64,000 nt of DNA from JAHBVL01 sp964461025 (GCA_964461025.1 CAYWSE010000010.1:6203-70202); one strand, 5' to 3'; counted from the stretch's first letter, positions 20,262 through 28,832 are shown. The notes: generated by a model from the letters alone, not told the origin. Numbers and translations: made by a program.

Positions 20262-20291
20262 CTTATACCGACCGGTCGCAATCATTGTCAA
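20262..20291 (-). promoter_or_regulatory. Putative sigma70-type promoter of the sugar importer operon
   Basis: On the minus strand TTGACA (revcomp 20286-20291) and TATAAG (revcomp 20262-20267) are 18 bases apart, a near-consensus pair. The predicted transcript starts near 20255 and has a long leader of about 220 bases before the binding-protein ATG at 20032. The 20033-20357 interval holds this promoter and the palindrome below and no gene. Confidence 0.6.
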
Positions 20292-20357
20292 GGAAGAAGA
20301 AGATTGTGTAGACGGCACAATGCCGCTCGGATTGGCGACGGGAGGCATAAGCATCTC

Positions 20358-21221
20358 TCACAATTCGGTTGTCAACGCAAGCTGAAGAAGATCGAGTTGA
20401 TTGCGGCCCAGGTTCGCGAGCACACCACTCGCGCCAGTCTGCAATACAAGTGAACCTCCGGCCGTGAGGACAGTGTCCCGCCCCGGCTCGAGCACCCGCA
20501 GACGACCGGCGACCGATCCAGGCGCGTTGGAGGCAGCGCTCGAATAGGCCACTCCGTCTGCTTCCGCGTGTACGCCGAGACGACCGGTCTCCACATAGAC
20601 GAGCACGGGACCGTGATGGAGTGTGAATGGCAGTGTCGCCTCACGCGCGAGCGTGATGCGCTGGAGCTGCAGGCTGACCGGAGCGGCGGGCAGATCACCG
20701 AGCTCGCCGATCACCAGCGGTTCGAAAATCACGCCGTACTCCGTAACGAAGGGGCGGACGATTTCTTCGACTGGCGGCCATATGACGATATCGAGCAGAA
20801 AGGCAGGCGTGTTGCCGGTGTTCATCACCATGAATGGCGGGTTGCCATCGACGATCACCAGATCCCCCGCTTCCGCGAAGCCTGAGTTCCGGGAGTCGAT
20901 GACCTCAATGTGGTTGGTATTTCCCTGGCGATGAATGGCGGCCGGACTGTCTGCGGTGATCTCGAAGTGACCGGTTTCGATGAGAAAAAACCGTTGTCCG
21001 GCGATCGCTCCGCCGATGATATGGGCGCCGGGAGGAAAGGTCAGCCTTGCGACGCCGGCGAATCGTGGCTCAAGGAGCTCGCTCGTCAGCGTGACGTCGA
21101 GAATCGTGACAATTTCAGGATTCGCTGCCGATGTCGGAGTCTGGGCGAACGCAGGGGACGATGTCATCGCGAAGATGACAACGGCAACCATGATTGGTGA
21201 GCGAATCCGACTGCATGACAT
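20358..21221 (-). CDS. Exported cupin-like hypothetical protein
   Basis: A 287-residue protein with a Sec-type signal (MVAVVIFAMTSSPAFAQ) followed by two similar beta-rich halves. The first contains FPPGAHIIGG...FFLIETGHFEI and the second LPFTLHHGPVLVYVETGRL, both in the spacing of cupin motifs but without a full metal-binding set. The frame is open for 156 codons upstream over the divergent gene; the ATG at 21221 was chosen because it gives a signal peptide. Divergent from the enolase-family gene. Function unknown. Confidence 0.6.
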   Translation of the reverse strand: MSCSRIRSPIMVAVVIFAMTSSPAFAQTPTSAANPEIVTILDVTLTSELLEPRFAGVARLTFPPGAHIIGGAIAGQRFFLIETGHFEITADSPAAIHRQGNTNHIEVIDSRNSGFAEAGDLVIVDGNPPFMVMNTGNTPAFLLDIVIWPPVEEIVRPFVTEYGVIFEPLVIGELGDLPAAPVSLQLQRITLAREATLPFTLHHGPVLVYVETGRLGVHAEADGVAYSSAASNAPGSVAGRLRVLEPGRDTVLTAGGSLVLQTGASGVLANLGRNQLDLLQLALTTEL

Positions 21222-21338
21222 CGCTGCTGCCTCGCTTGAAACCTCTGGGGCCAGTCTGATTGTAACGCCGAGGCAATTGCGGCGAAGATTCCGCCAGCAA
21301 TTGGAGCAACGCCGAGTTGCAAGGAAGAGGGGACGACC

Positions 21339-22658
21339 ATGGCTGCGAAATCGACCCGGAAGGCAAAGAGCGAGGGCATTGACCCGAACATCCCAGACGC
21401 CTGGGCTCCCTACCAGCAAGGGGCCAATGCACCAGTGCGCATCCGCGACGTGAAGGTGATCCTGACGGCGCCGGACGGTATCCGGCTGGTACTTGTCAAA
21501 GTCGAAACGACTGAACCGGGTCTGCATGGGGTGGGGTGCGCCTCCTTCACCCAACGGCCCGAGGTGGTGGTGACGGCGATTGAGCAGTTTCTCAAGCCAT
21601 TCGTGATTGGCCGCGACGTTCACGATATCGAAGACATCTTCCAGACTGCCTACCTTTCTTCCTATTGGAGGAGCGGTCCCGTTTTGCACAACGCGCTGTC
21701 AGGCATTGACATGGCGTTGTGGGACATCAAGGGAAAGCTGGCCGGGATGCCGGTGTACCAGCTTTTCGGCGGCAAAGCGCGGCGCGCGGCGCCGGTCTAT
21801 GTGCACGCGTCCGGCGTGGATTTCGCGGAAGTCGAAGATCAAGCGCGGCGTTTCATCGACGATGGGTTCAAATACATCCGTTGTCAGGCAGCTGTTCCCG
21901 GATCGTCGACCTATGGCGTGAATCCACGGAAAGGCGGCATGCGGGCGGCGTATCACATGGACCCGAAACAGGATCCGTGGGATCCCGATGCTTATGTGCG
22001 GGTCGTGCCGAAGCTGTTCGAGTACATGCGGGTGGCGCTGGGCGAGGAGATCGAGCTGCTCCACGACATTCATGAGCGCATTCCGCCGATTCAGGCGATC
22101 GGCCTGGCCAAGCAGCTGGAGCCGTACCGGCTCTTCTTCCTGGAGGATCCGTTTTCTCCAGAGGACAATGGCTACTTCCGCATGTTGCGGCAACAGACGT
22201 CAATCCCGATCGCCATGGGCGAGCTCTACGTCAACCAACAGGAATATGTGCCGCTGGTGAGCGAGCGGTTGATCGACTTCATGCGCGTGCATATCTCTGA
22301 TATCGGCGGCCTAAGCATGGCCCGCAAACTGGCGGCATATTGCGAGTTCTTTGCAGTCCGCACGGCATGGCACGGACCGGGGGACGCGTCACCGGTGGCG
22401 CATGCGGCAAACCTGCAGCTCGATCTCTCCTGTTCGAACTTCGGCATCCAGGAGAGCTACCTCTTCCCGGAGAAAACGCAGGAGGTCTTCCCCGGTTGTC
22501 CCGAGATTCGCGACGGCATGATGTGGTCGAACGAGCAACCGGGACTGGGCATCGACATCGACGAGAAGAAGGCAGCCAAGTACCCCTTCCCGGAGCACGT
22601 GCTGAACGGCGCGTGGCCGCCGGTCCGGTTGCCGGACGGAACCGTACAGCGGCCGTAG
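21339..22658 (+). CDS. D-mannonate dehydratase-type enolase superfamily protein (ManD/RspA)
   Basis: A 439-residue mandelate-racemase subgroup protein. Metal ligands Asp243 (LLHDIHERI), Glu269 (FLEDPF) and Glu295 (AMGELY) have exactly the 26-residue spacing of ManD, and His245 matches the ManD catalytic His; Tyr192 and Arg181 lie near the catalytic Tyr/Arg pair. His345 is in RTAWHGPGD. ManD converts D-mannonate to 2-keto-3-deoxygluconate; low-activity relatives act on other sugar acids. AAGGAAGAGGGG lies upstream. It probably acts with the sugar importer and the SDR that follows. Confidence 0.85.
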   Translation: MAAKSTRKAKSEGIDPNIPDAWAPYQQGANAPVRIRDVKVILTAPDGIRLVLVKVETTEPGLHGVGCASFTQRPEVVVTAIEQFLKPFVIGRDVHDIEDIFQTAYLSSYWRSGPVLHNALSGIDMALWDIKGKLAGMPVYQLFGGKARRAAPVYVHASGVDFAEVEDQARRFIDDGFKYIRCQAAVPGSSTYGVNPRKGGMRAAYHMDPKQDPWDPDAYVRVVPKLFEYMRVALGEEIELLHDIHERIPPIQAIGLAKQLEPYRLFFLEDPFSPEDNGYFRMLRQQTSIPIAMGELYVNQQEYVPLVSERLIDFMRVHISDIGGLSMARKLAAYCEFFAVRTAWHGPGDASPVAHAANLQLDLSCSNFGIQESYLFPEKTQEVFPGCPEIRDGMMWSNEQPGLGIDIDEKKAAKYPFPEHVLNGAWPPVRLPDGTVQRP

Positions 22659-22947
22659 GGAGTTGCCCCAATTCCGGGACATCGTTATACCGGGAGGAGA
22701 GGATCCGTTCTCCGCACCACCGATCAGTATGGGAGTGATGCTTGAGCCGGCGAAGTTCTTGTTGAACTGACAACGCTTCCGGACCGAATGACACAGCGAG
22801 ACGCTGGGTGCACACTGACGCATTGACGGCGTTGTCGCGTTGCACGAAGAACGGACCGGCGACGCACCATCGACAGCGTCGCTCGACCTGCGCGACGAAT
22901 CAAGATCGACACACACCTGCCGGATCAACGAACATTGAGGAATCGCG

Positions 22948-23712
22948 ATGAAACTGAAAGACAAAGTCGCCATCGTCACCGGAGCGGCATCGGGCATTGG
23001 CCTGGCAACGGCGCGGCGTTTCACGGCCGAAGGAGCGAAGCTGGTCGCTGCCGACTGGAATGAGGAGCGGCTATCCCTAGCAGTATCGGAACTCGAGAAA
23101 GCCGGCGGAACGATTGTAGGATCGCCGGGGAATATCGCCGATCAGGGAGACGCCGAAGGACTGATCGACCTCGCCATCGAACGGTATGGTCGCCTGGATG
23201 TGCTGATCAACAATGCGGGGATCATGGACCACATGGAGGGAGTCGGTGAGCTGAACATCGATGTCTGGCGGCGGGTCATGGCGGTCAACGTCGATGGGCC
23301 GATGTGGACCATGCGGCGCGCCGTACCGGTCATGGTCGCCCAGGGAAGCGGCTCGATCATCAACGTTGCGTCCGTGGGCGGAATCGAAGGCGGAGCGGCG
23401 GGCGTGGCTTACACCACGTCAAAGCACGCCCTGGTCGGGATGACCCGCAATACTGCCTGGATCTACGCAAACCAGGGCATCCGCTGCAATGCAATTTGCC
23501 CTGGAGGGGTCCGCACGAATATCGCCGAAACAATGCCGCAGGACGAGCTCGATCCGGCCGGAGCGGGCCGCGCCGGTCTCTACGCATCACTGATGCCGGC
23601 GTTTCTCGAACCGGAAGACATTGCGGCGCTGGCCGTTTTTCTCGCGTCGGACGAGTCGAACCGCATCAACGGCGCGATCATTCCGATCGACGCGGGCTGG
23701 ACCGCCGCATAG
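22948..23712 (+). CDS. Short-chain dehydrogenase/reductase
   Basis: A 254-residue SDR: NAD(P)-binding TGAASGIG near residue 11, NNAG, a catalytic Ser region INVASVGG, and the catalytic pair YTTSK. The adenine-binding AADW suggests Asp at the end of beta2 and so NAD preference. GAGG precedes the ATG. It follows the enolase-family gene by 289 bases in which no further gene was found. Oxidation of a sugar acid is plausible from context. Confidence 0.88.
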   Translation: MKLKDKVAIVTGAASGIGLATARRFTAEGAKLVAADWNEERLSLAVSELEKAGGTIVGSPGNIADQGDAEGLIDLAIERYGRLDVLINNAGIMDHMEGVGELNIDVWRRVMAVNVDGPMWTMRRAVPVMVAQGSGSIINVASVGGIEGGAAGVAYTTSKHALVGMTRNTAWIYANQGIRCNAICPGGVRTNIAETMPQDELDPAGAGRAGLYASLMPAFLEPEDIAALAVFLASDESNRINGAIIPIDAGWTAA

Positions 23713-23816
23713 CGCGGGCGCAAGCAGATTCAGGTTCAACGGTTGCCCCGCCTCGACTGTCTTCGGATCATGATCATGCCTCGTGCGTTCCAGCGAAACA
23801 CTGATTCTCAGTTTGG

Positions 23817-26450
23817 CTACACATCGTCCGGAATGCGTGAAGCACGAAACTGGGCATGAGCGGCGGCGAGGCGTGCAACCGGTACACGGAAGGGTGAGCA
23901 GCTGACGTAGTCGAGACCGGCGCGGTGACAGAACTCGATCGACGCAGGGTCGCCGCCGTGTTCGCCACAGACACCGACTGAGAGATCGGGTTTGGCCGCT
24001 CTGCCACGCTCGGTGGCGATTTCCACAAGCTGACCGACCCCCTCCCGATCGAGTGTCTGAAACGGGTCATCGCCGAGCACGCCCCGTTCGATGTAGGCGG
24101 GGAGGAAGCGGGCAGAGTCGTCGCGGCTGAGTCCAAAGGTCATCTGGGTGAGATCGTTGGTGCCGAGACTGAAGAAGTCGGCGTGGGCAGCGATTGCACC
24201 TGCCATCAATGCCGCGCGCGGCACTTCGATCATCGTACCGATTTGATAGTCGATGCGACGACCCGCTCGCTCGAAGACCTGATCGGCGATCTCCTCGATG
24301 ATCGCTCGCTGTTCGGCCAGCTCGTTGGCAGTGGACACGAGCGGAATCATGATCTCCGGATGCACCGGCGCGCCTTCGCTGCTCACGGTCAGTGCCGCGG
24401 CGAAAATCGCCCGCGCCTGCATGCGGGTGACGTCGGGGAAGGTCATGCCGAGCCGCACGCCGCGCAACCCGAGCATCGGGTTGACCTCGCGCATCGATTC
24501 GACGATCTGGGCGACCTCCGCCGCTTCCAATCCCATCTCGACTGCGAGCTCGCGCTGTTCCTCATCCGTTTCCGGCAGGAATTCATGAAGGGGCGGGTCG
24601 AGGAGGCGAATCGTCACCGGCCGGCCGGACATCGCCCGGAAGATGCCGGCGAAGTCGGCAGTCTGAAAGACCTGCAGGTCGGCAAGGGCACGGGTTCGTT
24701 CGACGTCCGACTGGGCGAGGATCATGCGGCGCATCGTTTCGATGCGTCCTGGCGCGAAAAACATATGCTCGGTGCGACAGAGTCCGATCCCTTCGGCGCC
24801 AAAATCGATGGCGCGCGCGGCGTCGGCAGGGGTATCCGCGTTTGTGCGAACACCGAGATGCCGAATCGCATCCGCCCACGAAAGCAAGGTGCGGGCTTCG
24901 TCGCCCAGCCCTGGTTTGGTCATCGCTGCTTCACCCCGAATCACCTGACCGGAGGTGCCGTCGATGGTGATGATGTCGCCTTCGAAGATCGCCGTGTCAC
25001 CGGCCCAGAAGCGGCCATGCTTCGCGTCGACCTCGATGCCGCTGCACCCGGTGACGGCAGGCAAGCCCATGCCGCGGGCAACGACAGCAGCATGAGACGT
25101 CATACCGCCACGCGCGGTCAGAATCGCTCGCGAACGTTCCATACCGGGGAAGTCCTCGGCTGAGGTCTCATTGCGGACGAGGATAACCGCATCCCCAGCC
25201 TCTCCCAGTTCCTTCGCTTTCTCGGGTGTGAAGATCGCCTTGCCCGACGCGGCGCCTGGACTGGCCGGCATGCCGCGAGCCAGCACTTCCAATTCCTGCG
25301 TGCGGTCGATCTGCGGATGCAACAGGGACTCGATGTCCTCCGGGCGAACCCTCCCGACAGCAATTTCGCGGCTGATTAGTCCCTCATGCGCCATGTCGAC
25401 GGCGATGCGCACCGCGGCGGCGGAGGTGCGTTTGCCGGTGCGGGTTTGAAGCATCCAAAGCTTGCCGCGCTCGACGGTGAATTCGAGGTCCTGCATATCG
25501 GTGAAATGCTGTTCGAGCCGCCGGGCGACGTCGAGAAGGTCGGCATGCGCCTGGGCAAAGAGGGGATTGCTGACCATGTCGTCGGTGGAAAGGGGCGTGC
25601 GCACACCAGAGACGACATCTTCTCCCTGAGCGTTGACCATGTATTCGCCGAAGAGACCGGAAGCGCCACTGTTCGGATTGCGGGTGAAGGCCACACCAGA
25701 TGCGCAGCCCGAACCAAGGTTGCCGAACACCATCGCCTGCACATTGACCGCAGTGCCGGCGAGATCGGGGAAGTTGTGCGACTTGCGGTAGGCGATGGCG
25801 CGGGGGGAATCCCAGGAGCGGAAGACGGCCATCACTGCGCCGTGCAATTGATCCATGGGTTCGTCCGGAAAAACGGCGCCACTTTCGGCGACGATCTCTT
25901 TGAAACGCATGGTGAGCGTTTTCAGCGTTTCGGCATCCAGCTCATGGTCGTGCTCGACTCCAGCCTCGCGGCGGGCAGAAGTGAGCGCTTCTTCGAAATG
26001 CTCGCCATCGACGTCGAGCACGACTTTGCCGTACATCTGCACGAGACGGCGGTACGAGTCCCAGGCGAAGCGGTCACCGGAGAGCTTGGCGATTCCCTCC
26101 ACCGTCGATGCATCGAGACCGACATTGAGGATGGTGTCCATCATGCCGGGCATCGAATCACGGGCGCCAGATCGCACCGAGAGGAGGAGGGGGCATTTCG
26201 GGTTGCCGAAGCGCTTGCCGAGTTGTTGCTCGACATCGTCGAGAGCCTCTGCGACCTCGTCCCAAAGCGTTTCGGGAATCTGGCCGTCGTTCAAGCGCAA
26301 TGCCCGGAACGCGTCCGTGGTGATCGTGAAACCGGGCGGCACAGGCAACCCGAGTCGAGTCATCTCAGCCAGGTTGGCGCCCTTGCCTCCCAGCAAATCA
26401 CGTTCTTCGGCGCTGCCTTCGCGAAAGTGACGTACCCATTGTGCTGTCAT
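23817..26450 (-). CDS. ppdK: Pyruvate, phosphate dikinase
   Basis: An 877-residue PPDK, the normal length. Order of domains: N-terminal ATP-grasp (LLGGKGANLAEM, SVRSGARDSMPGMMDT), the phospho-His domain with GGMTSHAAVVARGMG (His453), and the C-terminal PEP/pyruvate barrel ending in VGVCGEHGGDP (Cys828). It interconverts ATP, phosphate and pyruvate with AMP, PPi and PEP. The start at 26450 follows GAGGA. A strong terminator lies only about 35 bases upstream, preceded by a small leader ORF, so expression probably depends on read-through. Confidence 0.95.
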   Translation of the reverse strand: MTAQWVRHFREGSAEERDLLGGKGANLAEMTRLGLPVPPGFTITTDAFRALRLNDGQIPETLWDEVAEALDDVEQQLGKRFGNPKCPLLLSVRSGARDSMPGMMDTILNVGLDASTVEGIAKLSGDRFAWDSYRRLVQMYGKVVLDVDGEHFEEALTSARREAGVEHDHELDAETLKTLTMRFKEIVAESGAVFPDEPMDQLHGAVMAVFRSWDSPRAIAYRKSHNFPDLAGTAVNVQAMVFGNLGSGCASGVAFTRNPNSGASGLFGEYMVNAQGEDVVSGVRTPLSTDDMVSNPLFAQAHADLLDVARRLEQHFTDMQDLEFTVERGKLWMLQTRTGKRTSAAAVRIAVDMAHEGLISREIAVGRVRPEDIESLLHPQIDRTQELEVLARGMPASPGAASGKAIFTPEKAKELGEAGDAVILVRNETSAEDFPGMERSRAILTARGGMTSHAAVVARGMGLPAVTGCSGIEVDAKHGRFWAGDTAIFEGDIITIDGTSGQVIRGEAAMTKPGLGDEARTLLSWADAIRHLGVRTNADTPADAARAIDFGAEGIGLCRTEHMFFAPGRIETMRRMILAQSDVERTRALADLQVFQTADFAGIFRAMSGRPVTIRLLDPPLHEFLPETDEEQRELAVEMGLEAAEVAQIVESMREVNPMLGLRGVRLGMTFPDVTRMQARAIFAAALTVSSEGAPVHPEIMIPLVSTANELAEQRAIIEEIADQVFERAGRRIDYQIGTMIEVPRAALMAGAIAAHADFFSLGTNDLTQMTFGLSRDDSARFLPAYIERGVLGDDPFQTLDREGVGQLVEIATERGRAAKPDLSVGVCGEHGGDPASIEFCHRAGLDYVSCSPFRVPVARLAAAHAQFRASRIPDDV

Positions 26451-26484
26451 CGAACATCCTCTGGATTCCGTGATTGCGGGCAAC

Positions 26485-26507
26485 AAAAAACCGGGGCCAC
26501 CCCCGGC
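26485..26507 (-). terminator. Intrinsic terminator/attenuator in front of ppdK
   Basis: On the minus strand CCGGGG-GTGG-CCCCGG (26491-26506) is followed by TTTTTT, a textbook Rho-independent terminator. It stands between the small leader ORF and ppdK. The 5' arm can instead pair with CCCCCG at 26557-26562 and ACTG at 26549-26552 at the end of the leader ORF, so the terminator and an antiterminator are mutually exclusive. Confidence 0.8.
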
Positions 26508-26547
26508 AACTGGCGTTTCTGGAGTTGGTGCGCGGTCATGAGTCAGA

Positions 26548-26682
26548 TCAGTGGCTCGGGGGCACCTCCAGCTTCGCCAGGCCGGCGTAGGAGTAGGAGG
26601 TAAAGTCGTAGTAGCTGACGAAGCGCGGTACACGCGCGTGGTGAAAGGTCTCTGAATGGTGCGTGTCGGTGCTCGCCATCAT
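26548..26682 (-). CDS. Putative leaderless 44-residue leader peptide upstream of ppdK
   Basis: A 44-codon ORF, too short for usual gene calls. It begins with ATG ATG, is rich in His and aromatic residues, and contains VSYYDFTSYSY (residues 22-32) with five Tyr and one Phe in eleven positions. It lies exactly downstream of a near-consensus promoter, with the predicted transcript start on its first base, and ends 41 bases before the terminator. This layout is that of a transcription-attenuation leader. It could also be an independent small protein; no family was recognised. Confidence 0.5.
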   Translation of the reverse strand: MMASTDTHHSETFHHARVPRFVSYYDFTSYSYAGLAKLEVPPSH

Positions 26683-26688
26683 GGAGGC

Positions 26689-26718
26689 ATTCTAGCAACG
26701 ACCGGCAAACGCTGTCAA
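26689..26718 (-). promoter_or_regulatory. Near-consensus sigma70-type promoter for leader ORF and ppdK
   Basis: On the minus strand TTGACA (revcomp 26713-26718) and TAGAAT (revcomp 26689-26694) are separated by 18 bases. Six bases separate the -10 box from the first ATG of the leader ORF, so the mRNA should be leaderless. No other promoter is apparent between the terminator and ppdK. Confidence 0.7.
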
Positions 26719-26984
26719 TTGCTTACATCTCGTTCTGTGATTGTTTCCCGGTCGGGCCAAATCGAGTCTGGAAGGGTGGATCGGTATCCGATAGGCTTTC
26801 AGGGTCGGCAAGCCGGGCCGGCGCCTTCAACCCCCTATCCCCGGCCCTTTCCCCCGCTGGACAGACGGGTAGTCGTGAAAACTGTTGACGCGGGGGCAAG
26901 GGGGTAGCGTCGCCATTTATGGCGACTTCTCGCCAGCCGGCACACAAGAACGTGCACACAACAACGAATCGGAACCGGAGCGAC

Positions 26985-27887
26985 ATGGCAAAGCGAAGTT
27001 CGGAAGCGATTATCGAACAATTGAAACAGCTCGCTACGTCACCTGATGAGCAGCGAGCGATGGCAACCGAGCTCGTGCAGAACGACCAGCGACCATCGGT
27101 CTTTCTGCCAGCGCTTCGTGTCATCGAGCCGCCCCAGGACGAGCGGGAGCGTGAGGCGATGCTGTCGCTCTATGCGTGGCTGGACGGTGCTGGACCGACG
27201 CGCGATCTGAATGCCGGAACCCGTATCCGAATTCTGAAAGCACTCCGAACTGCGGAAATGCACGCGCCGCTCAACGTGCTGCTGCGAGGCGTTGTGACCA
27301 TCGAGAGAGCGCCTCCTGCTGGTCTGGACGAGGCTGCGGGCCTGCGCGCCGCGGCGTTGATTTCCCTTCTCGATGTCGCGCAGGAGCTGGCCGGATATCA
27401 CGCCGCGCGGTTGCTGATCGATGCCGAAACATCGCCATTCTCGGGCGAACCCGCGGTCACGGCGGTGACCGTCCTGGCGACGCTCGACCGGCACGAGCAG
27501 CTTTATGCGTACGCGATGCAGGCGCCTCTGGGACAAACGGAGGTAATCGTCGAGATCCTCAACACGCTGGTCGAGGCGCCCGAGGTAATCGTCCGGGACG
27601 TTGTGCGTCACCTGTTGCGGTTCGATGACGAACCGGTATCGGCAGCAGTCTATGAGCTGGTGCTGAAACGAGACGATCCGGTCTGGACCAGCTTGCTGAC
27701 GACCTTTCTGGCCACAGAACAGCGACCTCACCTGCTTCGATACGTCGCCACGACGATCGCGGCGGAGCGACATCCGTGGCAGATCGAGCTTCTCCAGTCA
27801 CAGGCGAAGGGCGAACGAAACGAGAAGCGTCGCGCGATGCTCGACGAGGCGCTGGCGCTCGTTCCCGGGCTGGAGGTTCGTAAATGA
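26985..27887 (+). CDS. Hypothetical alpha-helical protein
   Basis: A 300-residue soluble protein, apparently all-helical, with repeated Ala/Leu-rich helical pairs that resemble HEAT-type repeats (for example around ILNTLVEAPEVIVRDVVRHLL). No catalytic motif is seen. The ATG at 26985 follows GGAG; an upstream in-frame ATG lacks a ribosome site. It overlaps the next gene by ATGA, so the two are probably coupled. Function unknown; a scaffold role is possible. Confidence 0.65.
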   Translation: MAKRSSEAIIEQLKQLATSPDEQRAMATELVQNDQRPSVFLPALRVIEPPQDEREREAMLSLYAWLDGAGPTRDLNAGTRIRILKALRTAEMHAPLNVLLRGVVTIERAPPAGLDEAAGLRAAALISLLDVAQELAGYHAARLLIDAETSPFSGEPAVTAVTVLATLDRHEQLYAYAMQAPLGQTEVIVEILNTLVEAPEVIVRDVVRHLLRFDDEPVSAAVYELVLKRDDPVWTSLLTTFLATEQRPHLLRYVATTIAAERHPWQIELLQSQAKGERNEKRRAMLDEALALVPGLEVRK

Positions 27888-28132
27888 CCGCTGACTCCCG
27901 GAGCGCCGAGACCATCTCGCTGCCGGCCGATCCTCGTTGCGATTCGTGCGACGTGCCTCTGCAGGAACCGTTCGGGTGGTGCTCGAATTGCGCAGCTGCC
28001 TATTGCCTCGACTGCGGTCGCCGGCACTTTTGCCAGCCCTCGTGCCGGGAAAGCGGCTGTCTGGCTGGGCTGTGCGTGCGGCTTGTCCGCGACGGACGGC
28101 TGTCGACGGAGTGGGGTCTGGCGAATAGCTAA
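27884..28132 (+). CDS. Small Cys-rich zinc-ribbon-like protein
   Basis: An 82-residue protein with CDSC, WCSNC, CLDCGRRHFC, and two further Cys in CRESGCLAGLC. The CxxC pairs suggest one or two zinc sites of ribbon or B-box type. Its ATG overlaps the stop of the helical protein, so the two products may act together, the helical one as scaffold. No family assignment is possible. Confidence 0.65.
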   Translation: MTADSRSAETISLPADPRCDSCDVPLQEPFGWCSNCAAAYCLDCGRRHFCQPSCRESGCLAGLCVRLVRDGRLSTEWGLANS

Positions 28133-28164
28133 CGAGCCGAAAGGACGGCTTTCAGAGGGACCTC

Positions 28165-28208
28165 GCTTTACCTTGCAGGCTATGCTTTACCGCATTAGGA
28201 GGTAAAGC
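28165..28208. promoter_or_regulatory. Operator-like repeats upstream of the orphan AbrB antitoxin
   Basis: GCTTTACC occurs directly repeated at 28165-28172 and 28184-28191, and inverted as GGTAAAGC at 28201-28208, overlapping the AGGAGG ribosome site. A TATGCT -10-like box lies within it. This suits binding by an AbrB/MazE-type dimer and autorepression; as RNA the inverted arms would hide the ribosome site. Confidence 0.55.
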
Positions 28209-28210
28209 AG

Positions 28211-28483
28211 ATGGCGGAGTACGTCGCGAAGCTCAGCAGCAAGAATCAGGTCACCATTCCGGCGGAAGCGAGAAAGGCACTGGGCGTTGGAGCCCATGAC
28301 CGGGTCGCATTCGTCGTTGCCGATGATGGCTCCGTGCGTGTGCAGAAACCACGAAATGCGTTTCTGTTGCTGGCCGGATCGTTTCCCGCAATGCCCGGCG
28401 TGTCAGACGACCTGCGTCAGGAGATTCATGAGGCAACGGAAGAGGAGATCAATCGTCGTCATCCAGAATGGCGCAAGCAATGA
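28211..28483 (+). CDS. AbrB/MazE-type antitoxin, no adjacent toxin
   Basis: A 90-residue swapped-hairpin AbrB-fold protein: KLSSKNQVTIPAEARKALGV is the DNA-binding half, and the C-terminus is a Glu-rich helix that would bind a toxin. AGGAGG lies upstream. No toxin gene follows; the next gene is a second antitoxin of the same type with a matching operator, so this copy looks like a duplicate that lost its toxin, or a decoy. Confidence 0.85.
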   Translation: MAEYVAKLSSKNQVTIPAEARKALGVGAHDRVAFVVADDGSVRVQKPRNAFLLLAGSFPAMPGVSDDLRQEIHEATEEEINRRHPEWRKQ

Positions 28484-28519
28484 TTCCGCTTGATGCCAGT
28501 TTCGCCACTGAGCGCGTTA

Positions 28520-28557
28520 CCTACAATGCTATTCTTTACCGATTGTAGGAGGTAAAG
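28520..28557. promoter_or_regulatory. Interleaved palindromes upstream of the AbrB/VapC operon
   Basis: CCTACAAT (28520-28527) pairs with ATTGTAGG (28542-28549), and CTTTACC (28534-28540) pairs with GGTAAAG (28551-28557). The two inverted repeats are interleaved, so as RNA they exclude each other or form a pseudoknot, and as DNA they give two overlapping operators. The second pair matches the operator of the upstream antitoxin and covers the ribosome site. TATTCT at 28529-28534 is a possible -10 box. Confidence 0.6.
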
Positions 28558-28559
28558 CA

Positions 28560-28832
28560 ATGTTCGGAATTGTGACTAAACTTAGCAGCAAGAATCAGGT
28601 GACGGTTCCCGTTGAGATCCGAAAGGCTCTGGGAGTCAAAGCGCATGACAACATCGAATTTATCGTCAATGACCAAGGCGCAGTAGAGCTGCAACAGCCG
28701 AAGTACACACTGGAGTCTGTGCTGGGATCGGTTCGCGGGCTTCCAGGTGAGTCGATCGACCTCGATCGTGAAATCGAAGAGGCTGTCGCCGATGAGATGG
28801 CCCGGAAATATCCTCACGAGCGTCGCGGCTAA
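28560..28832 (+). CDS. vapB: AbrB-type antitoxin of the VapC pair
   Basis: A 90-residue AbrB-fold antitoxin with KLSSKNQVTVPVEIRKALGV, nearly identical in its DNA-binding half to the protein encoded just upstream. The C-terminal helix differs, as expected for toxin specificity. Its stop shares one base with the toxin ATG (TAATG). Autoregulation at the palindromes upstream is likely. Confidence 0.88.
   Translation: MFGIVTKLSSKNQVTVPVEIRKALGVKAHDNIEFIVNDQGAVELQQPKYTLESVLGSVRGLPGESIDLDREIEEAVADEMARKYPHERRG

Noticed and set aside
20182..20385. 67-codon ORF over the sugar operon leader
   Set aside because: It overlaps the predicted promoter and palindrome on the opposite strand and has no coding features.
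25386..26603. 405-codon open frame on the plus strand opposite ppdK
   Set aside because: Antisense to a clearly conserved enzyme; no domain seen, and its end overlaps the leader region.
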